Origin: Deltaproteobacteria bacterium
GTDB taxonomy: Bacteria > Desulfobacterota_B > Binatia > UBA9968
NCBI GenBank assembly: GCA_005879255.1
Contig: VBKY01000313.1
Span: 1-11,350 of the forward strand
DNA length: 11,350 nucleotides
Direction of reading: 5' to 3'
Under the pieces are notes generated by a model that had not been told where the DNA came from, ran no database searches, and saw nothing but the letters and a program-made list of their open reading frames with translations. Every line of letters begins with the position of its first letter. Within the stretch, counting starts at the first letter, position 1. Both the position numbers and the translations under genes were made by a program. Of this stretch, positions 6,160 through 11,350 are shown piece by piece.

Positions 6160-6301
6160 ATTGATCCTCCTTGGTAAATTTTTGCGGTTCTGCTTATCGA
6201 TTTCATTCGAGCATGGATAGAAAACTAATGGTTGGGTTGTCAAGCTACGACGGTTGACGCCTGCCAAGGGGGGCGCTATAGATCGCGGCGATGAGTGGCA
6301 C

Positions 6302-6475
6302 ATGATGATCGACGACGATATCCTTTAGGCGCTATTACGCATCAACGATGAGCTGATGCAGTTGTGCAAATGGTTGAGCGAAAAGCACGACATAGAAATT
6401 TCGTCTCGCCTCATACCGCTAGTGGACGACCTCACCCATATCTTGTTAGAAGCGGGCAAGAACAAATTGCACTAA
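6302..6475 (+). pseudogene. small protein gene with in-frame amber stop
   Basis: The frame opens at ATG-ATG (6302) as MMIDDDIL, meets TAG at 6326-6328, and continues as ALLRINDELMQLCKWLSEKH, EISSRLIPLVDDLTHILLEAG to a TAA at 6473-6475. The part after the stop has strong coding character: an amphipathic helical, acidic sequence with no other frame competing. A CAG-to-TAG change would explain the stop, but that is inference. Translation could restart at the ATG at 6356 to give 39 residues, though without a clear RBS. I do not recognise the family. Confidence 0.5.
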
Positions 6476-6652
6476 ACGGGATCAACCTCGACGGAGGCCG
6501 CTAAACCTTCGAGGGACCAACCGGCAAGATGGACTGCAAGGATCACAATAGCCCACACGATGCACCCTGCCGGATCGTTCGATACTGAGGAGGAAGCAGA
6601 AACCTTTGCTCTCAGGTTCGCAACCGAATACATCGACGGCAGGACCAAGTAG
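6476..6652 (+). pseudogene. in-frame continuation after TAA; small coding relic
   Basis: This stretch is in the same reading frame as the preceding small gene and directly follows its TAA. It stays open for 58 codons to TAG at 6650-6652. Coding-like pieces are RWTARITIAHTMHPAGSFDT and EEEAETFALRFATEYIDGRT. The pattern F.TEEEAE.FA..FA...IDGR resembles short uncharacterised proteins of soil bacteria that I remember. There is no start codon at the beginning; the only ATG (6557) leaves 31 residues. It is either a second small gene that lost its start or the second half of one 116-codon gene broken by two stops. Confidence 0.4.
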
Positions 6653-6711
6653 GCCAGCGACTTGGAATAGAAGGTTCTTGTTAAGAACAAATCATCGTAT
6701 AGACTCAAGGA

Positions 6712-7068
6712 GTGATCCTTTTAGTTGAAGACGACGACGCCGCTCGGTATAGTTTTGCTCGGCTCATGCGGACTGCAGGGCACGAAGTTATGGAAGCAAG
6801 GAACGGAGACGAGGGGTTGGCCCTTCTTGCTAAACACGACTTCGATCTTGTGATCACAGACCTCGCAATGCCGAAAGTCACCGGGTTCGGCTTACTCACT
6901 GAGATGCGATTAAAATGGCCCGAGATCCCAGTGATTCTTATTACGGCCTACCTCTCCCCAGACGTAGCTAAGGCGATCTTGCAGGAGAAGGTCATATTCC
7001 TGCCAAAGCCGCTCGATCCTGGGAAATTGATGGCGTCTGTTGAACGCTTCACCTCGCCGCCGCGTTAG
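6712..7068 (+). CDS. stand-alone response-regulator receiver protein
   Basis: A complete CheY-like receiver of 118 residues with all key residues: acidic pair Glu6-Asp7 (LLVEDDD), phosphoacceptor Asp50 (VITDLAMP), Thr78 (LITAY) and Lys99 (PKPLDP). No output domain follows, so signalling must be by protein contact or as a phosphate shuttle. The start is GTG at 6712, because an in-frame TAG lies only three codons before it at 6700-6702. AAGGAG overlaps the start too closely to be an ideal RBS. It resembles the receivers at 3225 and 7707 (FARLMRTAGHEV; AYLSPDVAKAIL). No kinase is adjacent. Confidence 0.9.
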   Translation: MILLVEDDDAARYSFARLMRTAGHEVMEARNGDEGLALLAKHDFDLVITDLAMPKVTGFGLLTEMRLKWPEIPVILITAYLSPDVAKAILQEKVIFLPKPLDPGKLMASVERFTSPPR

Positions 7069-7166
7069 CTTCAATAGACAAATGGTAACCATCGTCAGTT
7101 GAAGTTCTGCGGAAGGAGCCTGGTAGCTGGTGTTAAGGCGCTTGTCTAATTCTGAACGTTTTATGT

Positions 7167-7374
7167 TTAATCGCGCTTTGCAGGTTTGTTCGGTTTGAGC
7201 TGACGCCGCCGTAGAATAGACTTTTTAGCTCCCGAGTTTGTCTCTGGTATGTCAATTACCCAGACAGAGTTCTGAACGTATCCCATTCCTTCACATGCTG
7301 GATGGCCGCAGCATGCCGGCTATTTTGCCCGTGCCGTAGCAGTTACTACACCGATTCCACACCTTCTCATTCAT
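7167..7374 (-). pseudogene. DnaJ-type zinc-motif small protein, frameshifted
   Basis: From the ATG at 7374 the minus strand reads MNEKVWNRCSNCYGTGKIAG, with a CxxCxGxG motif like one half of a DnaJ zinc centre. That frame soon stops at 7291. A frame shifted by one base continues as CGHPACEGMGYVQNSVWVID, then IPETNSGAKKSILRRRQLKP and a basic end, with a stop at 7167-7169. It supplies a second CxGxG motif. Joined, this is a plausible zinc protein of roughly 70 residues with a basic tail. The shift lies near 7315-7325. An AAAGGA about 12 bases before the ATG is a possible RBS. No J-domain is present. Either a one-base sequence error or real decay. Confidence 0.55.
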
Positions 7375-7581
7375 TATTGGATAAATTCCTTTACGCGCAG
7401 ATTCGTTCGAGACTGGTGCCGGGGCAGGAATCATCCAGGTGTGGCATCGAGTTGCGGTTTCCCGCCCCAGCGACGGCGAGTTGAGCGAGGATTGTACCCT
7501 CATCGCCGATGGAGACATGGGAACTTTGAAGAAATTAGATTTACTTATGAGAGTTGACCGCCACTTGATTGAACGGCAATT

Positions 7582-7611
7582 TTGCCTGCTAACAGTGATT
7601 ACCGATATAAT
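7582..7611 (+). promoter_or_regulatory. sigma70-type promoter candidate
   Basis: TTGCCT (7582-7587) and a perfect TATAAT (7606-7611) are separated by 18 bases. The site lies in a non-coding stretch about 95 bases before the receiver gene at 7707, on the same strand. It probably drives the 7707-8953 genes. The -35 box matches consensus at only 4 of 6 positions. Confidence 0.45.
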
Positions 7612-7706
7612 CAGGTGAGATTGTCATCGTTTTATCGGCGCATCCGTTGAATCACAAAATTTATGAACAGCCTTGTCTCGAATCTCCTCCCAGATATACT
7701 GAAAGC

Positions 7707-8252
7707 ATGATTCTCCTCGTCGAAGACGATGCCACCAGCCGATATGCGTTTGCTCGACTGCTACGAGGGGAAGGCTACGAAGTCATCGAAGCGGGTGATG
7801 GAAACGAGGCGGTAGCGTTCCTCGACGGATTGCCTGTCGATCTTGTAATTACAGACATGGTGTTGCCTAAGATAAATGGACTGCATCTAGTTAGCCTCAT
7901 TCACGCCAGACGGCCTGGGATTCCGATAGTGCTGATGTCCGGTTATCTTTCTGAAAGGGCAGGAAAAATTATCTTGGACGGATCGGCGGATTTTTTTCAA
8001 AAGCCTGTCAGACCATCGGCTTTAGTCCGGACTGTTCAACGCCTGCTCCCGAAGTCTAAAGCTCAGTTGACCGTCGTAGCTTCATCGATACACGAGCTAT
8101 ACAGACGAAACCAAGAATCCGAAGTTTGGCACTTTGCTAGTAACTGCTCGCAATGGCCCAGCGAGGGTTACGTCGAGCAGCGGCATCTACTAGGGACGGA
8201 TGAAGTGTGCAACGAATGCATTGTTAAGTGGCGTAGAGCGAACTCTCATTAG
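7707..8252 (+). CDS. receiver protein with Cys-containing C-terminal extension
   Basis: A 181-residue protein. Residues 1-115 are a CheY-like receiver with Glu6-Asp7, phosphoacceptor Asp50 (VITDMVLP), Ser78 and Lys99 (QKP). A linker (SKAQLTVVASSIHELYRRNQ) leads to a C-terminal segment from about residue 138: VWHFASNCSQWP ... TDEVCNECIVKWRRANSH. The Cys147 and Cys168-x2-Cys171 pattern with His142 suggests a zinc site. In related sequences I recall WHFC.NCSQWP, so an Ala here may replace one ligand. I chose the ATG at 7707, where homology starts; an in-frame TTG at 7647 would add 20 irregular residues. It is paralogous to the truncated receiver at 3225, which has lost this extension. The C-terminal module may be the output, by protein or nucleic-acid contact. 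Confidence 0.85.
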   Translation: MILLVEDDATSRYAFARLLRGEGYEVIEAGDGNEAVAFLDGLPVDLVITDMVLPKINGLHLVSLIHARRPGIPIVLMSGYLSERAGKIILDGSADFFQKPVRPSALVRTVQRLLPKSKAQLTVVASSIHELYRRNQESEVWHFASNCSQWPSEGYVEQRHLLGTDEVCNECIVKWRRANSH

Positions 8253-8309
8253 GATAACTCGGCCGCCCTCGACTCGTTGCCTACAGTAACTTTCTAAGTG
8301 ACAATTGAG

Positions 8310-8678
8310 ATGCCAAAGAGTGTCCTTATAGTAGACGACAACGAGCACTTGCGAAAGATTTTCTCGTCTATCTTGCGTTTCTCAGGGTACAAAATAGTAG
8401 AGGCAGCGAGCGGCGTTGAGGCTATAGAAAAAGCCGCTGCCGCTCAACCGCATCTTATCTTATTGGATCTCGCCCTACCTGACATGACCGGCATAGACGT
8501 AGCCCGGTCTGTAAAGAGAAATCAACGATCCGCTCACATACCTATCATTGTTTGTAGCGCCTTTAGTACCGGGGAAGAGAAGGAAGACTCATTGAGCGCA
8601 GGAGTGGTCGATTACCTGCGGAAACCAATTTCGTCCCAGGTACTAAAAGCAAAGATAGAGAAATTTATCTTGCCCTAG
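8310..8678 (+). CDS. stand-alone response-regulator receiver protein
   Basis: A complete 122-residue receiver: Asp9-Asp10 (VLIVDDNE), phosphoacceptor Asp53 (ILLDLALP), Ser83 (VCSAF) and Lys105 (RKP). It belongs to a different receiver subgroup from the 3225/6712/7707 set; its IPIIVCSAF and MTGIDVARSVK segments are nearer to the 9191 protein. It lies 57 bases after the 7707 gene on the same strand, so they are probably co-transcribed. The ATG at 8310 fits the family start; a GTG at 8298 would add four residues. No output domain. Single-domain receivers of this kind act by binding kinases or other partners. Confidence 0.9.
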   Translation: MPKSVLIVDDNEHLRKIFSSILRFSGYKIVEAASGVEAIEKAAAAQPHLILLDLALPDMTGIDVARSVKRNQRSAHIPIIVCSAFSTGEEKEDSLSAGVVDYLRKPISSQVLKAKIEKFILP

Positions 8679-8752
8679 AAATCGGAAACCGTCCACCAAA
8701 GAGACCGCCAAAACGAGTTGCGCTTTCAAAGAACGTAACTGTATGAGGCTAT

Positions 8753-8953
8753 ATGGCCAAATACCTCTGCCGCTCATGTCCACGGTGTAACGGCTATCTC
8801 GGGATTGTGCTCAGAGAGCCGGGACGCTCCGCTCCAATCTGTGAATGGTCAGTGCTTGGGGTGGGCTATCGTCTCGCTTGGATTGTGATTCGAGGGAAAC
8901 GTCTCTCCGCCCACACGCCGAAGCGTGATGTGCTCGAAACTGGCAAACAGTGA
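8753..8953 (+). CDS. degenerate paralogue of the Cys-rich mini-protein
   Basis: A 66-residue frame whose first part, MAKYLCRSCPRCNGYLGIVL, matches the mini-protein at 3678. The middle reads APICEWSVLGVGYRLAW where the paralogue has LQAVNGQCFGCGSRMAW. At the DNA level the segment aligns well but lacks 5 bases and then 1 more. A short stretch is therefore read in the wrong frame before the right frame returns (YRLAWIVI). The effect is loss of the second Cys pair and probably of the zinc site. A basic tail (RGKRLSAHTPKRDVLETGKQ) extends beyond the paralogue's end. GAGG lies a few bases before the ATG. Probably a decaying copy; alternatively a rebuilt protein. Confidence 0.65.
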   Translation: MAKYLCRSCPRCNGYLGIVLREPGRSAPICEWSVLGVGYRLAWIVIRGKRLSAHTPKRDVLETGKQ

Positions 8954-9190
8954 TTTCGTCGGGCGCGGTTTCTAATTATCCATTACCCGGTAAATTGTGG
9001 ACTGCCGCGCAAAATTTGCATATACAAGACTGAACGCCTGGCAGCTATAAGAAGTGTTATCAAAAATCACGTCGCTCCTTTGAAGGTAAAGAAGTTCCTA
9101 ATCCCACCAGTGGATTCCTTCGTACCTGCCTATCTGTGGTCAAATCGTATTGACCTTTCGATAGGCATCATTCATGCGTACCAGAGGAGC

Positions 9191-9631
9191 ATGGCCTGCA
9201 AGATTCTCATCGTCGAAGACAATTTTGAAGTCCGAGAGCTGATGGTGCTCGTTCTCAGACGAGCAGGATATGACGTAGCTGAAGCCGCAACGGGCCTCGC
9301 TGCAATAGACCAAACGCGTGCGACACGGCCCGATTTGATCATCATGGATCTCGGTTTACCTGGGATCACGGGAGATGAAGCAACGGCTCGCCTTAAAGCA
9401 GATCCGTCTACTAAGGACATCCCCATAATCGTCAATACCGCCTTTCACAAGACATCATCACTTGTAGAGCGCGCTATGGCCGTGGGCGCTGCGGAGATAT
9501 TGCACAAGCCTACGAGTTTGAAAACTCTTCAAGAGGTGGTGCGCCGATATTCGGACTACACGCTCAATCCGACTAATAGCAATGCGGAACCTCTTCGATT
9601 CGCCGATAGAATAGCCGTATCTCCAGCCTAA
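9191..9631 (+). CDS. stand-alone response-regulator receiver protein
   Basis: A 146-residue protein with a complete receiver over about residues 1-120: Glu9-Asp10 (ILIVEDNF), phosphoacceptor Asp53 (IIMDLGLP), Thr83 (VNTAF) and Lys106 (HKP). A 25-residue tail (LNPTNSNAEPLRFADRIAVS) looks unstructured. I chose the ATG at 9191, where homology begins. The longer in-frame start at 9080 would add 37 residues without receiver character. GAGGAG lies only one base from this ATG, unusually close. It is the last receiver of the cluster and is followed within 10 bases by the IS200-type left end. No output domain. Confidence 0.88.
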   Translation: MACKILIVEDNFEVRELMVLVLRRAGYDVAEAATGLAAIDQTRATRPDLIIMDLGLPGITGDEATARLKADPSTKDIPIIVNTAFHKTSSLVERAMAVGAAEILHKPTSLKTLQEVVRRYSDYTLNPTNSNAEPLRFADRIAVSPA

Positions 9632-9646
9632 TTAATCGAGGGTAAA

Positions 9647-9665
9647 CCCCCAGCTTTGCTGGGGG
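9647..9665. repeat. perfect hairpin, probable IS left-end structure
   Basis: CCCCCAGC (9647-9654) and GCTGGGGG (9658-9665) form a perfect 8-bp stem with a TTT loop. It lies 16 bases after the 9191 receiver gene. There is no U-run behind it, so a rho-independent terminator is less likely than the hairpin that IS200/IS605 transposases recognise on single-stranded DNA. It could still stop transcription. Confidence 0.7.
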
Positions 9666-9701
9666 ACTGAGAAAGTTTGACATTTACGGCAATCGAGAGA
9701 A

Positions 9702-9747
9702 AGCCTCCAATCCGGTGAACCGCTCGTGGCTCAACGGAGAGGAGGCT
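9702..9747 (+). promoter_or_regulatory. leader stem able to hide the transposase ribosome binding site
   Basis: AGCCTCC (9702-9708) is the exact reverse complement of GGAGGCT (9741-9747). The latter contains the Shine-Dalgarno GGAGG, 5 bases before the GTG at 9751. In mRNA the two would pair and block initiation, as known for the IS200 tnpA leader. The pairing is visible in the sequence; its effect is inferred. Confidence 0.55.
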
Positions 9748-9792
9748 AAAGTGAATAATAGCAAAGAGAACCTAAAGCACACGAAATGGGAA

Positions 9793-9958
9793 ATTTTTTG
9801 CTTCCTCGAAGGACGCTTCTCTTACCGCGACGTCTGTCTCGTGGGATGCGCGGTCTCTATGGGCTTTCTCCGGGGTGGTGCGCTGGATAAACTCCCAGAC
9901 AATCATTGCCAGCACCACGATTGCGATTAAGCTATTATCCACAAGCGGTCTCGTTTAG
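9793..9958 (+). pseudogene. decayed small membrane-protein-like frame
   Basis: Directly after the IS remnant, the same frame continues with different character: FCFLEGRFSYRDVCLVGCAV, then SMGFLRGGALDKL, and stops at 9930. A second frame takes over at about 9890 with SQTIIASTTIAIKLLSTSGL and a stop at 9956-9958. Together they could be the rest of a small protein with two hydrophobic segments. It would have lost its 5' end to the IS junction and gained a frameshift. Family unknown. Confidence 0.35.
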
Positions 9959-10193
9959 GATCTCTGTGACTCCAACTGAGCAACCATCAGACCAACTGTA
10001 CGCTCGGTCCGAAAAGTTCTCTAAGAAGGAAAAAAGTTCATCAGAGAACCTGACACACGCGGCGGAAACTGGCGAGACAGCGCCAATAATGAACAGCTAA
10101 GCGGACAACTTGTCAGTCAGGATTGCGTTTCGCGGAAGTCGTGATTCCAGGTTCTGTGCGACTAGACGTTCTGTGCCTCAGCAGGGCAGTTAC
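9959..10193. other. intergenic stretch, nothing recognised
   Basis: About 235 bases between the membrane-protein-like relic and the second ABC relic. Short open frames are present on both strands, but none has an RBS, a domain or coding-like composition. Confidence 0.35.
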
Positions 10194-10944
10194 TCACTTG
10201 ATCACCCTATCCGCCCGCGCCAGCACGTTCGGCGGAATCGTGAGACCGATCTGCTTCGCTGTTTTAAGATGGATCACGAACTCGAACTTCGTCGGCTGTT
10301 CCACGGGCAGGTCAGCAGGCTTTTTTCCTTTTAGAATCTTGTCGACCATAGACGCTATACGCCTGTATGGTTCGGCCTGGTCAGGTCCGTAGGACATCAA
10401 GCCACCGCTGGCGACATAATCTCCCCGACCGTAAATCGGCGGCAGCCGATTTTTTGTCGCCCAGATCCACGATCCGTTTACGATTGGAAACGGCCAATGA
10501 GTGGTGCGTCACGGCGAGCGCGGCGCTACGCGCCTTAATCGCATCTTTAAACGCGCCCTTAGATTTGTCGGCGCTGCTAATCTCCATGGAATGAAGTTGC
10601 AATCCCAGTTCTCGTGCCGGCAGTTGGCTTTCTTTCCATTGTTGAGCAGAGCCTGGATCCTGCGGATTCCACAGCACCGCAATGTGGGAGAGCTTGGGAA
10701 TGGTTTCCTTGAGTAACTCCAATCGTTTGCCAGCCAACACCGCCGTAATGTTGGTGAATCCCGTGATGTTTCCACCGGGTCGCGCCAGGCTGTCAATCAG
10801 CCCAGCCGCAACAGGATCAGCCACGTTTATGAAGACGATCGGGATCGCCCTAGTAGCGTTCTTGGCGGCTAGAACCTGAGGACGCTGATGACGAGCAAGT
10901 ACCGAACGAAATTGATCCGAGTTCTTTTTGAGAGTAGGTGCCAC
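10194..10944 (-). pseudogene. ABC transporter substrate-binding protein (ABC_sub_bind), truncated and frameshifted
   Basis: From about 10875 downwards the minus strand encodes typical ABC_sub_bind sequence: VLAAKNATRAIPIVFINVAD, PVAAGLIDSLARPGGNITGF, LELLKETIPKLSHIAVLWNP. After ALAVTHHSLAVSNRKRIVDL one extra base (near 10460-10470) shifts the frame. The neighbouring frame then continues with ATKNRLPPIYGRGDYVASGG, LMSYGPDQAEPYRRI, KILKGKKPADLPVEQ and LTIPPNVLARADRVIK, to the stop at 10194. The first third of the protein, including any signal peptide, is missing; the 23 residues before 10875 do not match the family. Two separate lesions make this a pseudogene. It is homologous to the 3' fragment at 4863. 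Confidence 0.88.
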
Positions 10945-11034
10945 GGCTTTCCATTGATTGCCAAACGGTCAGTGGTGTTTTTTTTCTTCTATATCGTCGT
11001 GTGTGAATCCTAGCGGCTATTCCCACACGCCGGG

Positions 11035-11340
11035 TTAAGTCACTGGCAAACCCTGGCGGCGCACGGCGCGCTTAATTGCGTTCAGCGAGGCGTTGAGCAC
11101 CTGCCAGCGGGCTTTCGGCTTTGTTCCCTCCATCCCGGGATCCTCGAGCGCTTTTCGGAACTGCTCAAATGGCCATTTCTCCTCAGCGCGGAGTTCCAAA
11201 AAAGAGAGAGCTGCGGAAATTCCGGTTCCATAGCGCACGTCTTCGCCCCGACAGCGGCGAACCGCATCCTCGAGTCCGGCAAGGGCCCTGTCAATCCTGC
11301 TGCGTTCCAGTTTTTCGGCGGTTTGGTTCGCACATTTCAA
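11035..11340 (-). CDS. small hypothetical protein
   Basis: A 101-residue, mostly helical, charged protein. It includes LERSRIDRALAGLEDAVRRC, GTGISAALSFLELRAEEKWP, EQFRKALEDPGMEG and a basic end, LNAIKRAVRRQGLP. I do not recognise it. The frame must start at TTG 11340, because an in-frame TAG lies just upstream at 11341-11343 and no ATG occurs near the N-terminus. Any RBS lies at or beyond the window edge. An N-terminal truncation is also possible. No membrane segment or metal motif. Confidence 0.6.
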   Translation of the reverse strand: MKCANQTAEKLERSRIDRALAGLEDAVRRCRGEDVRYGTGISAALSFLELRAEEKWPFEQFRKALEDPGMEGTKPKARWQVLNASLNAIKRAVRRQGLPVT

Positions 11341-11350
11341 CTACGCATTC

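Larger units (their letters stand above)
9640..9792 (+). mobile_element. left-end remnant of an IS200/IS605-type insertion sequence
   Basis: Three IS200-like elements are in the expected order: a subterminal hairpin (9647-9665), a leader whose early part can pair with the Shine-Dalgarno, and a transposase start. The start is GTG at 9751 after GGAGG, giving VNNSKENLKHTKWE. The LKHTKWE stretch matches the N-terminus of Y1 TnpA transposases (S.SHTKW.CKYH.V..PKY), and the similarity ends abruptly at about 9792. The HUH and catalytic Tyr parts are absent, so the element is dead. Its outer boundary just before 9647 is approximate. The family call rests on architecture and a short peptide match. Confidence 0.65.

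Noticed and set aside
6472..6708. Minus-strand 78-codon frame with a hydrophobic stretch
   Set aside because: TTG start without RBS; the plus strand here has better coding character (TEEEAETFALRFATEYIDG). A small membrane protein is not fully excluded.
9647..9665. Rho-independent terminator
   Set aside because: Strong stem but no T-run afterwards; the IS200-type left-end explanation fits the following sequence better.
1..11350. CRISPR array, tRNA or rRNA genes
   Set aside because: No regularly spaced repeats, cloverleaf-like tracts or rRNA-like conserved stretches were seen.

Overview
The window looks like a bacterial accessory region at moderate GC, rich in small genes and gene fragments. 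The best taxonomic hints are weak: a stand-alone LigD-type DNA ligase, ABC_sub_bind-type substrate-binding proteins, and free-standing receiver domains beside tiny Cys-rich proteins. This mix is familiar from soil lineages such as Acidobacteriota and some Proteobacteria-like groups, but no marker gene settles it. I found no tRNA, rRNA or CRISPR array.

Layout. 1-1110: an intact LigD-like ATP-dependent DNA ligase (+). 1134-2293: one small minus-strand gene, a 60-bp copy of a ligase 3' end, and a decayed minus-strand block. That block includes a frameshifted Toprim (plasmid/phage primase-like) relic. 2373-3848 (+): an operon-like run of excisionase-type HTH protein, two-CBS-domain protein (frameshifted), receiver protein (truncated) and a four-cysteine mini-protein. 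3852-4374 (-): two overlapping small genes. 4375-4862: nothing recognised. 4863-5207 (-): the 3' end of an ABC substrate-binding protein gene. 5250-5543 (+): a conserved-looking small protein. 5559-6159 (-): a secreted protein with a strong RBS and an abnormal C-terminus. 6302-6652 (+): one reading frame with two internal stops. 6712-9631: four more receiver proteins (+), a decayed DnaJ-type zinc-motif protein (-) and a second copy of the Cys-rich mini-protein. 9640-9792: the left end of an IS200/IS605-type element. 9793-9958: a decayed small membrane-protein-like frame. 10194-10944 (-): a second broken ABC substrate-binding gene. 11035-11340 (-): a small hypothetical gene.

How it works together. 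The main theme is phosphorelay: five stand-alone receiver domains with no histidine kinase and no DNA-binding output domain in the window. They are accompanied by two related Cys-rich mini-proteins, a CBS-domain protein and an HTH protein. They would have to be served by kinases encoded elsewhere and act by protein contact. The 3225 and 7707 receivers are close paralogues, as are the 3678 and 8753 mini-proteins, so a receiver plus mini-protein cassette was probably duplicated. One copy of each has since been damaged.

At least eight reading frames carry single-base shifts or in-frame stops. The ligase and four receivers are intact, which favours real decay of an island bearing mobile-element debris. 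Base-calling error cannot be excluded from sequence alone.
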